From positions 310,001-374,000 of the forward strand of contig CAXXKP010000001.1 in assembly GCA_963663665.2 (NCBI GenBank): a stretch of 64,000 nucleotides of DNA, read 5' to 3'. The notes beneath the pieces were generated by a model, which saw only the letters and a program-made list of their open reading frames with translations, searched no databases and had not been told where the DNA came from. Within the stretch, counting starts at the first letter, position 1. Every line of letters starts with the position of its first letter. Source of the DNA: SABI01 sp963663665 (lineage in GTDB: Bacteria; Spirochaetota; Spirochaetia; Sphaerochaetales; Sphaerochaetaceae). The translations under genes and the position numbers were made by a program. Shown here piece after piece: positions 18,521 through 27,942 of this stretch.

Positions 18521-19063
18521 CTAGTAGTTTCTGCAAACAATCTCAAAGTGTGCTTTTGGATGCCCACATACAGGACAAATTTCTGGAGCTTTTTTGCCAA
18601 CATGGATATGACCACATACACCACACTTCCAAATTTGTTCACCATCTCTTGAAAATACTACTGAGTCTTCAACGTTCTTAAGAAGAGCTAAATAGCGAGC
18701 TTCGTGCTCTTTTTCAATTTTTGCAACACCTTCAAATAAAGCTGCAATCTTCTTGAATCCTTCTTCACGAGCTACTTCAGCAAATCCAGCATACATGTCA
18801 GTCCATTCATAGTGTTCCCCTGCTGCTGCATCTTTTAAGTTTTGTGCTGTAGTTCCAAGTTCACCATTCTCTTGAAGAGCTTTAAACCAGAGTTTAGCAT
18901 GCATTCTTTCGTTATCGGCAGTTTCTTCAAAAAGGTTAGCAATTTGTTCATATCCTTCTTTTCTGGCTTTTCCAGCCCAATAAGAATACTTATTGCGGGC
19001 CATCGATTCCCCTGCAAATGCATCTTGTAGATTTTTCTCTGTCTTTGAACCTTTGAGTTCCAT
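18521..19063 (-). CDS. rbr: Rubrerythrin
   Basis: Non-haem peroxidase of 180 residues protecting anaerobes from hydrogen peroxide. The ferritin-like diiron domain carries the paired ExxH-type ligands (FEETADNERMHA, FEGVAKIEKEHEA). The C-terminal rubredoxin domain has CGVCG and CPVCG. Ribosome site AGGAGG. A perfect TATAAT is found on the minus strand at 19101-19106, exactly at the edge of the 90-bp repeat made by the neighbouring insertion sequence. A PerR-like gene lies at 27559 and may control it, though no certain operator was identified. Confidence 0.95.
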   Translation of the reverse strand: MELKGSKTEKNLQDAFAGESMARNKYSYWAGKARKEGYEQIANLFEETADNERMHAKLWFKALQENGELGTTAQNLKDAAAGEHYEWTDMYAGFAEVAREEGFKKIAALFEGVAKIEKEHEARYLALLKNVEDSVVFSRDGEQIWKCGVCGHIHVGKKAPEICPVCGHPKAHFEIVCRNY

Positions 19064-19101
19064 GTAATCCTCCTAATAAAATGTGTTAATTTATGTAATG
19101 A

Positions 19102-19191
19102 TTATAAATGATGATATCACTCCCTGTTATTGTTAGCAATAGTTATCATTTAAGTTTAGAAATATTCAATGTACGAACCTTAATCTTTCTC
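19102..19191. repeat. 90-bp direct repeat, left copy (target-site duplication)
   Basis: Identical base for base to 21337-21426. The two copies bracket the transposase segment exactly. The left copy is the upstream region of the rubrerythrin gene. Confidence 0.9.
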
Positions 19192-19351
19192 CGGTCTTTG
19201 TCACTTATAAATAAAGCGTAATCTAAAAAAACTCAATCCTAATGGCCTAACGGTCTTTTTTTTTGTCTTTTTAAATATTTTTTAAAGAAATATTACGTAG
19301 CACATTGTAGCACATCTTATATTGTGATATAATTCTTCAAGGAGTAATGAT

Positions 19352-21235
19352 ATGTTTGTGAAAAAAAGCCCACCCGATAAAAATGGTCGTATTGTTTTAT
19401 ATTTTGCTGAAGCATATAGAAAGCCGAACAGTCCTCCCAGCAGTAAGAAGGTGGAGCGTCTCGGATATCTAGATGAGTTGGAAAAGCAGTATGATGATCC
19501 CATTAAGCATTTCAGAGAAGTTGCCAAGCAGAAAACCAAAGACAAACAGGAAGCATTAAAATCCATCACTATTGAGTTTTCTCCACAAGCCATCCTCCCC
19601 TTTGATGAGAATACAGAGAGTTATGACTGTGTTAAAAATATTGGCTATGCTGCAATAAGTAAGGTGTTCCATAATCTAGGTATTCACAAATTCATTGATG
19701 ATAGGCGCAAATACCTAAACCTTGGCTACAATCTTACTTCTGTGTTGAAGCTTCTTGTGTATGAGAGAATACTTGAGCCAGGGTCTAAACGTGCTGCCTG
19801 GTCTCATAAAGATAAGTATTTTGACAAGATGGATTTTGACCTTAATGCTGTGTATCGGTCTTTGAGTATTCTCCCTGATTACTCAGAAGATCTTCTTCAG
19901 CATCTCCATAGGATGATGGTAGAGCAGTACAACAGAGATTCCACTCTCTTATTCTATGATGTAACTAACTACTACTTTGAAATAGATAATGAAGATTCCT
20001 TTAGAAGAAAGGGTGTGAGTAAAGAGCACCGTCCGAGTCCTATTGTTCAAATGGGACTGTTTATGGATGACAAGGGGTTTCCTGTCACCTATGATCTGTT
20101 TCCAGGAAACACGAACGACTGCAAGACTTTTACTCCTATGAGTGAAAAGGTAAGAAACCAGCTCGATATGGATCACATCATCTTTGTTGCAGACAAAGGG
20201 ATGATGAGTGGAGACAATATTAGTGATGTTATTACCAATCATAATGGATACATCTTTAGTAAATCAGTAAGAGGTGGAACTGATGTACTCAAAAAGAGCG
20301 TAAGAGATCTTGATGGATACATAAAATTTGATGAGAGTGGGAGACAGATTAGCACTTTAGATACTACAACTTCCGTTTCTTTCATGTATAAAGTTTTAGA
20401 TGAAGTAAAAGATACGTATGTTAATAATACTGATGGAGAGAGAAAGAGTGTAAAAGGAGTTGGACATTACCAGATTGTCTACTGGTCAGCTAAGTATGCT
20501 GCTCGGGCTAAGCTTGATAGACAAGGGGCAGTAGAGAAAGCACTCACTTCATCACATTCGCATAGCAAGGATGTCGTAGATAACAATCATGGGAAGAATA
20601 AATACCTGAAGACCCAGATTTATGACAAGAAGACAAAAAGCCAAGTTGAAACATATGATGCAAAGATTATATTTGATTTTGAAAAGCTAGAAGAAGATGA
20701 GTCTCTTGATGGATTCTATGTCATAGAGACTAATGTAACTGGATTAAAGTTGTTAGTGGATGAGAGAGGGAAAGAAACTGGGGAAATTGAGAACCTGTTT
20801 GGCAGGAAGAGTCGATGGCTGAAAAAAGAAGGAATGCTTCAGCTCAATAGAATAGTTACACCCTTAGACATTGTAGATATGTACCATGGACTGTGGAAGA
20901 TAGAACAAACCTTCAGAGTCACTAAGAGCGAACTCGATGCGAGACCTGTATATGTTTCTAGAGAAGAAAGAATTAATTCCCACTTCCTCACATGCTTCAT
21001 CTCATTGTTGATTGTAAGAATTCTTGAACATGAATTGGACCATGAATACTCGTCTGAACAGATTATTACTTCATTGAGAAGAGCGAATGTGGATCAATTA
21101 AATGATAATACGTTCAAAACACTCTACTATAGTAAAGTACTTCAAAGGCTACATGAAAGACTTAATATTGATTTTGGAAGAAACATTTACACAAGTTCAG
21201 CGATAAGAAGTATGCTTGCGGCAACTAAGAAATAG
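19352..21235 (+). CDS. IS1634-family transposase
   Basis: 627-residue DDE transposase of the IS4 superfamily. It opens FVKKSPPDKNGRIVLYFAEAY and has the DDE-type segments LLFYDVTNYYFE, IFVADKGMMSG and, near the C-terminus, the Y-(2)-R-(3)-E-(6)-K-like region IEQTFRVTKSELDARPVY. The frame is full length and appears intact, so the element may still be active. An AAGGAG ribosome site precedes ATG 19352; the terminator at 21263-21312 follows. Confidence 0.92.
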   Translation: MFVKKSPPDKNGRIVLYFAEAYRKPNSPPSSKKVERLGYLDELEKQYDDPIKHFREVAKQKTKDKQEALKSITIEFSPQAILPFDENTESYDCVKNIGYAAISKVFHNLGIHKFIDDRRKYLNLGYNLTSVLKLLVYERILEPGSKRAAWSHKDKYFDKMDFDLNAVYRSLSILPDYSEDLLQHLHRMMVEQYNRDSTLLFYDVTNYYFEIDNEDSFRRKGVSKEHRPSPIVQMGLFMDDKGFPVTYDLFPGNTNDCKTFTPMSEKVRNQLDMDHIIFVADKGMMSGDNISDVITNHNGYIFSKSVRGGTDVLKKSVRDLDGYIKFDESGRQISTLDTTTSVSFMYKVLDEVKDTYVNNTDGERKSVKGVGHYQIVYWSAKYAARAKLDRQGAVEKALTSSHSHSKDVVDNNHGKNKYLKTQIYDKKTKSQVETYDAKIIFDFEKLEEDESLDGFYVIETNVTGLKLLVDERGKETGEIENLFGRKSRWLKKEGMLQLNRIVTPLDIVDMYHGLWKIEQTFRVTKSELDARPVYVSREERINSHFLTCFISLLIVRILEHELDHEYSSEQIITSLRRANVDQLNDNTFKTLYYSKVLQRLHERLNIDFGRNIYTSSAIRSMLAATKK

Positions 21236-21262
21236 AACTGACGTACTACTGATATATTCTAC

Positions 21263-21312
21263 AGAGGTGCTTCCATATATTGTTATATTACAATGTATTA
21301 GCACCTCTTTTT
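21263..21312 (+). terminator. Terminator of the transposase gene
   Basis: AGAGGTGC (21263-21270) pairs with GCACCTCT (21301-21308), followed by TTTT. An inner ATTGT/ACAAT stem extends the hairpin. Confidence 0.7.
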
Positions 21313-21336
21313 CGTCTTTCTCCGCGAAAACTCAGG

Positions 21337-21426
21337 TTATAAATGATGATATCACTCCCTGTTATTGTTAGCAATAGTTATCATTTAAGTTTAGAAATAT
21401 TCAATGTACGAACCTTAATCTTTCTC
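21337..21426. repeat. 90-bp direct repeat, right copy
   Basis: Identical to 19102-19191. It ends one base before the stop codon (21427-21429) of the DUF362 gene on the minus strand, showing that before insertion this gene ended directly upstream of the rubrerythrin regulatory region. Confidence 0.9.
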
Positions 21427-22524
21427 TTAAGAAAAAACATCTTTCATAAAAGAGATCATATCGATTGCGTTGGGAGGGCACCCTTCAAGGCTCTTTCCTA
21501 ATTCTCTAGTACAGAAACCAACTCCAATTTTGGTCAGATCTTTTTGTCCTTTATATCCCTGTCCAATACAAATTTTGTCTTTTATATTGTCGAGGCGACC
21601 TACTTCATCTAGCCTTTTAAGAGCATGTACCAAGTTCCCATAACAGGCAGAGCAAGCCATATTATCATCTATATGTTTGCTCAGATAGTTCACAATCCCT
21701 TTTGGTCTAGCTGTTTGTTCTTCGCTAGGTTCATTGAGTTGAATAAAATGAGCCTTTGCTAAATCCGAAGATCCGATTCCTAGGCTTTCAGCTTTCTCAA
21801 TATAGGGGATGTCTTCTAGTTCAAAACCCATCAAGGAAGCTCCATAACTATCTATGAGAACACTATCTCGGCAAGCAAACATCCTATCTGTATGGACAGG
21901 ATTTCCTCCCTCTTCAAAATCAAGATCCCCATTTAAACTGTCGACAATTATTAAATCGGCAGTTCTTACACTGTTTAATAAAGCGATTGGGTTATGGAGA
22001 CCGAGCGTGTGAAATAATCGCTTAGAGCGATCTGATAAGCATCCTTTCATATTTTTTAAGGCACAGGTCATCAACGTTTGACAATGCCCTTTTAGCACTG
22101 GAAGGTTTATGAGAAAATCTATATCAAGTATCGTTTTACTCAACTCCATCTCTACATTTTCAGCTCTTTTTTTTACATATTCATCATCTTTCACATCTAT
22201 GAGGGGAACTCCATATTTCTTTTCTATCAAGTCATATCCATTTATTTTAAACCCTTCCTTTGTAGAAGCTCCTATCCATGCACTTTCTACAATTTTTATA
22301 TGTTTATATCCTCTTTGTTGAAGGTGCTCAATAATTGCAATCACTATCTCTATATGGGTAGTTGCCCCACTATCTGCGGTGGAGGGAACAACCAAATTAG
22401 GTTTAAGTGCAATCGAAGAATCTTTAGATGGGATAAGAATCTCAATATTGATAGCATCGAGAAGTCTCTTCGTCATAATTGAAGGTTGAGAACCATATAC
22501 TGCGATAATATCGTTCTTGTTCAT
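21427..22524 (-). CDS. DUF362 domain protein
   Basis: 365-residue cytoplasmic protein. Conserved DUF362 text: ALKPNLV, DFLINLPVLKGHCQT, CALKNMKGCLSDRSK and ADLIIVDSLNG. The C-terminal third has several cysteines (ACSACYG, CIGQGYKG, FCTRELGKSLEGCPPNA) that could bind a metal or Fe-S centre. No function is established for the family; some members occur with iron-sulphur proteins. Its stop codon directly abuts the duplicated IS target. Likely transcribed apart from the exonuclease gene, 24 bases upstream on the same strand. Confidence 0.85.
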   Translation of the reverse strand: MNKNDIIAVYGSQPSIMTKRLLDAINIEILIPSKDSSIALKPNLVVPSTADSGATTHIEIVIAIIEHLQQRGYKHIKIVESAWIGASTKEGFKINGYDLIEKKYGVPLIDVKDDEYVKKRAENVEMELSKTILDIDFLINLPVLKGHCQTLMTCALKNMKGCLSDRSKRLFHTLGLHNPIALLNSVRTADLIIVDSLNGDLDFEEGGNPVHTDRMFACRDSVLIDSYGASLMGFELEDIPYIEKAESLGIGSSDLAKAHFIQLNEPSEEQTARPKGIVNYLSKHIDDNMACSACYGNLVHALKRLDEVGRLDNIKDKICIGQGYKGQKDLTKIGVGFCTRELGKSLEGCPPNAIDMISFMKDVFS

Positions 22525-22548
22525 ATGAAAATCCTTAACAGTTGAGTC

Positions 22549-23160
22549 TTAGAATAGCCCTAAAGCTTCTTCATCTCTATGTTGCGCAATAAGAGGTGCA
22601 TAGCCACCACTCATCTTATTAAACCTAATATCTTTTTTATAGTAAAAATCGATGACTTCCTGCTCATCTTCTAATGGACACGAAACGTGAAATAACTTCG
22701 CGCAATTTATCGCATCATCGAGAGCATGATGTGCTCTGTAATCAAACCCAAAATAGGCACTCAAAGAAGTGAGTTTATGGTTAGGAAGATCTGGAAAAAC
22801 TTTACGAGCAATTTTCACTGTATCAGCATAATGGAGAGGAGGAATAGGAATTGAATAAAAGGTAAGCATCGCTTTCACAATACCAATGTCAAAAGAGGCA
22901 TTATGAGCAATGACAAGATTATTATCAATAAAGAGAAGAATATCTGGCCAGATTTCTTCGAAAGTTGGGGCATGTATAACATCAGCAGGGTGTATTCCAT
23001 GAATGCTGATATTCGCTGGTGAGAAATAGGAGGAAGGAGGATTAATTAGGGTGTAATAGGTATCTAAGACTTTCCCATTCTCCACTTTTGCAAGCCCCAC
23101 TGAACAAGGACTGATTGCTTCATTATTTGCCGTTTCAAAATCAATTGCTACATATTTCAT
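22549..23160 (-). CDS. DEDDh 3'-5' exonuclease (DnaQ-like)
   Basis: 203 residues. The ExoI motif is AIDFETAN, ExoII lies around LVIAHNASFDIGIV, and ExoIII is HHALDDAINCAKLF, giving the Asp-Glu-Asp-Asp-His set of DnaQ/PolC-epsilon-like nucleases. It is too short to be a polymerase subunit with extra domains and lacks a BRCT or UvrC-like part. It probably acts in DNA repair or RNA trimming. The gene sits six bases downstream of manA on the same strand, so the two are likely co-transcribed. Confidence 0.9.
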   Translation of the reverse strand: MKYVAIDFETANNEAISPCSVGLAKVENGKVLDTYYTLINPPSSYFSPANISIHGIHPADVIHAPTFEEIWPDILLFIDNNLVIAHNASFDIGIVKAMLTFYSIPIPPLHYADTVKIARKVFPDLPNHKLTSLSAYFGFDYRAHHALDDAINCAKLFHVSCPLEDEQEVIDFYYKKDIRFNKMSGGYAPLIAQHRDEEALGLF

Positions 23161-23166
23161 ATTCTA

Positions 23167-24345
23167 CTAATTCTCTTTTGGTACAGAGGCAAGAATCACA
23201 AGCCCACTGTTTTCTATTGTATAAGTCCCAATAATAGCGGGTATAAGGAGGATGTCACCTTTTTTATACCGTATCTCTTTATTGTCCCATGTGATTTTCC
23301 CATTCCCTTCGATTACTAATGCAATTTCTAATGAATCTCTTTGTTCTAGGTTTTGCTTCCCCTTCTCAAAATAGGAGAAGATAAACTCATTTGAAGGCAC
23401 ATTAAAAGAATAGAAATTCTTACTATGCTCTATTTTCGTTACTTTAACACTATCTCCTTCATGAAACGATAGCGTAGAAAGGAGCTCATCTACATCTATT
23501 TTCTTTGAAGTGAGGCCACCCCGTAGAACATTATCTGAAGAGCTCATAAGCTCAACACCATGACCATAAATATATGCGTGAAGAGTTGTGGGTTTTACGT
23601 GTATTGCCTCTCCCTCACATAGGTGGACAACGTTTAAGAAAAACGAAGCAAAACACATAATATCTTCAGGGTAGAGCATTAAAGCTCTCTTGGCAATATC
23701 GACACTATTTAAGAAAAGTGAAGAGTCTACTTCTCTTTCAATTTCTAGGTACGTTTTCAACTCATCTAGTAACTCACGTTTCAACTGATCATCTAAAGTG
23801 ATGAGTTTCTTAAAGAATTCCTCACTCGTAGCACATCCAATAAAAAGATCAGGATGTTTAACAATTATCTTGGAAAAATTCTCTAGGATATCGCCTATCT
23901 TTCTAAAACCAACAACAGCGGTGATTGGTGTGATTGCTAATAGTACTTCATCTTTTTGCCTATCATCTTTGTAGTTCAATTGAGATGGATCAACCACCTC
24001 TCTCTGATTACTCTCTTTTTGGTAGCCTCTTCTAGCTTGGTCTTCATTTGGATGAACCTGTAAAGAGAGAGGATCTTTAATTGCTAACACTTTTAATAAA
24101 AAAGGAAGCTCTTCATGAAATCTTTTGAGGTGAGAAGGCCCTAATAACTCAGTTGGATATGCATGAAGGTAATCACTCAATAAAGTATCATCTTCTAATA
24201 AAGATGCTTCCCCCATTGTGTGAGTTCCTATCCAGAGCTCTCCTTGAGGGTATTCTGGTTTCTTGGTTCCTAACAAGGAAGAAATGAAATACTTGTCTCC
24301 CCATAGGTAAGGTTTTATCACTCCATTTAGTTTTACAATATCCAT
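23167..24345 (-). CDS. manA: Mannose-6-phosphate isomerase, class I
   Basis: Zinc enzyme interconverting mannose-6-phosphate and fructose-6-phosphate; 392 residues. Cupin signatures: KPYLWGDKYF, GELWIGTHTMG, LSLQVHPNEDQARRGY (zinc ligands Gln/His), CEGEAIHVKPTTLHAY. First gene of a manA-exonuclease pair on the minus strand. Confidence 0.95.
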   Translation of the reverse strand: MDIVKLNGVIKPYLWGDKYFISSLLGTKKPEYPQGELWIGTHTMGEASLLEDDTLLSDYLHAYPTELLGPSHLKRFHEELPFLLKVLAIKDPLSLQVHPNEDQARRGYQKESNQREVVDPSQLNYKDDRQKDEVLLAITPITAVVGFRKIGDILENFSKIIVKHPDLFIGCATSEEFFKKLITLDDQLKRELLDELKTYLEIEREVDSSLFLNSVDIAKRALMLYPEDIMCFASFFLNVVHLCEGEAIHVKPTTLHAYIYGHGVELMSSSDNVLRGGLTSKKIDVDELLSTLSFHEGDSVKVTKIEHSKNFYSFNVPSNEFIFSYFEKGKQNLEQRDSLEIALVIEGNGKITWDNKEIRYKKGDILLIPAIIGTYTIENSGLVILASVPKEN

Positions 24346-24403
24346 ATAAGGCCTCTCTTCATATACGATGATACTACCTTAGCATATCTTAGATTGAGAA
24401 AGA

Positions 24404-24432
24404 ACACCCCCAAAGAACTTCTCTGGGGGTGA
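24404..24432 (-). terminator. Terminator after the outer-membrane protein gene
   Basis: CACCCCCA/TTGGGGGTG stem across a nine-base loop, lying 27 bases after the stop at 24459 (minus strand). The downstream T content is modest. Confidence 0.6.
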
Positions 24433-24458
24433 TTCATAATAAATCTTGATAAAATTAA

Positions 24459-25694
24459 CTAGCCATCAATACCTAAGTTGAATCGAACACTCAAAGCATC
24501 CACTGGTCTATCTCCAATATTAAGTCCTGCTTCTCTCCAATAGTATGCTGCATCTACATGCAGAATTAGGAGGTCAAATCCGGCACCAATCGATATATAG
24601 CCTTTATTCACACCAACTCGTGCATCAATCATTGAAAGAAGTTTTACTTCAGCTCCAGCTCTTAAGTGATTCCAAATTGCTTGATCATCAGTTTTGATTT
24701 CTTCAAATAGATTAATTGCATCTACAAGGTCGACAGCTATGGTTGGTTTTATGGCACCTAAGTCAAGAGCCCAACCAAATCCGAGATCGAGTGTATAAGG
24801 AATAACGACTTCCCTTTCATCAGAAATTGTCCCGGCCGGATCTTCGTCTGTATATATTGTCTCCTGAGAGACCAGCAATAGCATCTCATTCACCCAAGAA
24901 CCAGCTTCGCTATAATCTTTAAATGTATAAGTAGCGTTCAGATTTCTCATCACTCCACTTAAGCTAAGACCGATAGGAAGGTTCACATTCACACCGACAT
25001 CAATGGGGATTGCATACCCAGCTGATAGTTGATTCCCAGCGAGGAAGGCATTAACAAAATCATCTCCGCCTTCAAAAGCATCAGTAATCATTCCAGAAGC
25101 TCCAATTGGTTGTGTAAATGCTTTGTAGGTTGGTCGAGCTGTAGCTCCAATGTCTACACTTAATATATCATCAATAAAGTTCAGGTTAATCCCGAGCCCA
25201 ATAGAAGCCGAGGCATTTACTTCTAATATAACATTGGTATCAGTACCAGTGTCAGTATTGTGAAGTTGTTCTTGAACGTTTAGACCAAGACCAAAACCAC
25301 CACCAGCAAAGCCAAATGCTACATCAGTAGTAAGAAGATCACCTTTAGTTGCTTCAATTGTATCAAGGAATTTCCCACCTGTTGAAACACCTGCATTTCC
25401 ATCTATGATATCTTGTATCATTCCGCTATCTACAATGTTTTTTGCATTGAACACAGTTAATGATATAGCAGGAAGATACAAACTAAATCTCCCATGAGCA
25501 AGATTTGCTGGGTTCATATAAAGAGAATCTAGTCCCGTAGACGTCGATACTCCGGCTCCCCCCATTCCTTCAGTTCTTACACTTGTTGGAATAAATGAAA
25601 TATTCTCTCTAAAGAAATCTGGATAGGTATAAGCCGCTAAACTACTACTCACAACGAGTAACAAAGCTAATCCAATTATTATGATTTTACGCAT
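24459..25694 (-). CDS. Exported outer-membrane beta-barrel protein
   Basis: 411 residues. A signal peptide (about 1-20, ending SSLAA) is followed by GMGGAGVST...YMNPANLA, a segment common at the N-terminus of FadL/PorV-like barrels, and then many alternating polar/hydrophobic strands rich in Gly and aromatics. Family members sit in the outer membrane; no specific transport substrate can be read. It begins four bases after the lipoprotein gene ends, so both are in one operon and may form a complex. Confidence 0.75.
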   Translation of the reverse strand: MRKIIIIGLALLLVVSSSLAAYTYPDFFRENISFIPTSVRTEGMGGAGVSTSTGLDSLYMNPANLAHGRFSLYLPAISLTVFNAKNIVDSGMIQDIIDGNAGVSTGGKFLDTIEATKGDLLTTDVAFGFAGGGFGLGLNVQEQLHNTDTGTDTNVILEVNASASIGLGINLNFIDDILSVDIGATARPTYKAFTQPIGASGMITDAFEGGDDFVNAFLAGNQLSAGYAIPIDVGVNVNLPIGLSLSGVMRNLNATYTFKDYSEAGSWVNEMLLLVSQETIYTDEDPAGTISDEREVVIPYTLDLGFGWALDLGAIKPTIAVDLVDAINLFEEIKTDDQAIWNHLRAGAEVKLLSMIDARVGVNKGYISIGAGFDLLILHVDAAYYWREAGLNIGDRPVDALSVRFNLGIDG

Positions 25695-25698
25695 ATTC

Positions 25699-26922
25699 TT
25701 ACTCCTCCCCTTCGATTAAAGTGGTAAGCTCAGCTGTTATTTCATCAATCTGGCCGCTGATAAAACCATTTCTTGGTACTGCATATGACAATCTTTTTAC
25801 GGTTGTAAAGATTGTTATGTATTTATCACCTACTGTCAGGTAATCTAAAAGTGTATTTGTCCACAAATCATAAACACTTTCATCTATGAAATACCATTCA
25901 TCTCCAGTAGGCATCTCGGTTATGCCACTATCAACATATGCTTTTACAAGATTCAAGATTACGGAGAAAGTTGTTGCTGGATAAGGACTAATGTTACCCA
26001 ACCTTATATCTACTGGGATCAATGCATTATTTGATGAAATAATCACAGAAGAAATGTAGTTAACAATGTCAGATAATTTAGTTTCATAGTCTGAAGATGG
26101 CGTATCGGGTAAACCTAAAGCTAAGGATTCATATCCACTACGCATGAACGCATATTGTCTTGATATCGCACTTACTTCAGCAGGCGATGCGATTCCATTA
26201 TTATCTGTATCAATTACTTTGAAATACATATTGAATAATGGTTTTACGATTGCAATGAGATCTTCTTTACTCATTCCACTTGGGGCTTCGACTCGGCTCA
26301 CCAGCTGCCTCATCGCTCTATCATCCATCATGCTCTCTAGAAGATCTGTAAGTGCAGTTGTAACATCAATATCGCCGATAGAACTTACTTTTTTAACGAA
26401 CTCAATCGCAACTCGAGCTTCTTGAATGAGTTCTTCTTTTTCTTCAGGTGTTGGATCTGCACCAAGTGCATCTCTTTTTTTCATCAGATCAGCCAAAAGA
26501 ATTGCTGCTGCAAGATCACCTTTGTCTTCAATGTCCAAGTCTCCCTCTTCAAGACCTAGTTCATCCTCCAAATCACCCATTGCTTCGGCTACTTCATCAG
26601 GAATCTCACCTTCTTCAACAGGCTCTGCAAGTAGAGTTTTAGCTGCTTCAGTTTCACCCTCTGATTCTAAAATATTCTCTACAGATTCTCTCACCGCTGC
26701 AACTTGTTCGGGTGTAACAGGATCATCAGTAGTTCCACCGAGAGTCGCATCAAGTTCATTAATATTGGCAGTTGGAACTGAAATAATCTCACCATCAATT
26801 AATACGTTTGTTGATGTTCCACCCATAAAATTACTTATTGATTGGAATATATCGCCTTCACACGAAACAAACGATACTATCATAATCAATGCAATAACTA
26901 GTAACATAAGTTTATTCTTCAT
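25699..26922 (-). CDS. Lipoprotein with an EF-hand-like loop
   Basis: 407 residues. The type II signal peptide ends with FVSC, so the mature protein is lipidated at about Cys21. The N-terminal half is very acidic (repeated Glu/Asp between residues 60 and 160). A segment KVIDTDNNGIASPAEV resembles a calcium-binding EF-hand or dockerin loop. No enzyme motif was found. Co-transcribed with the barrel protein downstream; a surface or periplasmic partner role is inferred. Confidence 0.75.
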   Translation of the reverse strand: MKNKLMLLVIALIMIVSFVSCEGDIFQSISNFMGGTSTNVLIDGEIISVPTANINELDATLGGTTDDPVTPEQVAAVRESVENILESEGETEAAKTLLAEPVEEGEIPDEVAEAMGDLEDELGLEEGDLDIEDKGDLAAAILLADLMKKRDALGADPTPEEKEELIQEARVAIEFVKKVSSIGDIDVTTALTDLLESMMDDRAMRQLVSRVEAPSGMSKEDLIAIVKPLFNMYFKVIDTDNNGIASPAEVSAISRQYAFMRSGYESLALGLPDTPSSDYETKLSDIVNYISSVIISSNNALIPVDIRLGNISPYPATTFSVILNLVKAYVDSGITEMPTGDEWYFIDESVYDLWTNTLLDYLTVGDKYITIFTTVKRLSYAVPRNGFISGQIDEITAELTTLIEGEE

Positions 26923-27167
26923 AGATTTCCTCCTCTATGTATATTTTTTTCACATTTCGTATCTCTATACTAACACATAGTCTATCTAACGACTATAAAA
27001 TTATACTTATGTCATATTTTCTGACAAAAAAATAACTTCCTATAAGATACAACAAGACCAGGAACCCAAATGATACAAAATTCTTGTAATTCAAGTCATA
27101 TTTTTTAATTGCTTGACTATTATTATTCAATAGAGTATTTAAAATAGTAATGGTTATCAAATAAGAT

Positions 27168-27593
27168 ATGAACAAGAAACAAAAGAAAACAATAAAATAT
27201 GTAGCATTATCTACATTAGCATATATTTCACTCTCACTAGGAATGATTGGAATTTTTCTCCCAATATTACCTACAACACCTTTCGTAATCCTAGCTGCGG
27301 CTGCATATTCTATAAGTGATCCAGAGAGAGCAAAGAAACTTGAACAGAGCAGGATATTTGGCTCGTATTTAAGACACTGGAGAACACATCAAGGTATTCC
27401 TTTAAGAACGAAGGTGAGAGCAATCATGTTCTTATGGATTGGAATTATTATTTCAATACTCATTATTAAGACAATGGTGGTGACAATTATATTAAGTATA
27501 ATTGGGATTATTGTATCTCTACATTTACTTCTCATTAAAACGGACAAGGAGGAACCCTATGAGGTTCTCAAAGCAACGTCAACTCATCCTTGA
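27168..27593 (+). CDS. DUF454 (YbaN-like) inner-membrane protein
   Basis: 141 residues with an N-terminal hairpin of two helices containing GMIGIFLPILPTTPFVILAA, the hallmark of DUF454, then a positively charged loop RHWRTHQGIPLRTK and two more helices. Function unknown. Its 3' end overlaps the PerR-like gene by 35 bases, so the two are translationally linked. Confidence 0.88.
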   Translation: MNKKQKKTIKYVALSTLAYISLSLGMIGIFLPILPTTPFVILAAAAYSISDPERAKKLEQSRIFGSYLRHWRTHQGIPLRTKVRAIMFLWIGIIISILIIKTMVVTIILSIIGIIVSLHLLLIKTDKEEPYEVLKATSTHP

Positions 27594-27942
27594 TACTCTT
27601 CATTCATTTGCAGTTCATCCAACCGCAGAACAACTCTATGAAGAGGTTAGAAAAGAGATGCCTTCAATTTCATTAGGTACGGTGTATAGAAACCTTAATG
27701 TCTTGGTAGAGCAACAGAAAATCCAACGTTTTGACTCTCCAGGAGAAGCGAGTGTGCGGTATGATGGGAGAAATGACGACCATTCACATTTAGTATGCAC
27801 AACGTGTAATAAGGTTTATGATGTTGACTCTTATGTCTTTAAAGACCTAGATAACACCCTTTCCAATCTAACCGGATTTCGAGTTGAACATCACGATATC
27901 GTCTTAAAGGGTGTCTGTAAGGAATGTCAGCAAAAAGAATGA
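27559..27942 (+). CDS. perR: Fur-family regulator, PerR-like
   Basis: Metal-dependent repressor of about 127 residues. The frame extends to 27502, but AAGGAGGA at 27546-27552 sets the start at ATG 27559 (MRFSKQRQ). HTH: HPTAEQLYEEVRK...SLGTVYRNLNVL. Metal site: DDHSHLVCTTC...CKEC, with two CxxC pairs for structural zinc. The short length, the HPTAEQLY segment and the lack of extra histidines favour PerR (peroxide sensor) over Fur, and rubrerythrin is a plausible target. Distinguishing PerR from Fur or Zur by sequence alone is not certain. Confidence 0.82.
   Translation: MRFSKQRQLILDTLHSFAVHPTAEQLYEEVRKEMPSISLGTVYRNLNVLVEQQKIQRFDSPGEASVRYDGRNDDHSHLVCTTCNKVYDVDSYVFKDLDNTLSNLTGFRVEHHDIVLKGVCKECQQKE

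Larger units (their letters stand above)
19192..21336 (+). mobile_element. IS1634-family insertion sequence (about 2.1 kb)
   Basis: A single-transposase element lying between two perfect 90-bp direct repeats. IS1634 and IS1549-type elements are known for long target duplications of variable length, so the 90-bp repeats fit this family. Terminal inverted repeats were not obvious by eye; the exact ends may be shifted by a few bases. The element separates rubrerythrin from the DUF362 gene and leaves both coding regions whole. Confidence 0.8.

Noticed and set aside
26426..26980. Long plus-strand ORF opposite the lipoprotein gene
   Set aside because: Serine-rich shadow of the acidic lipoprotein reading frame; no start signal and no homology.
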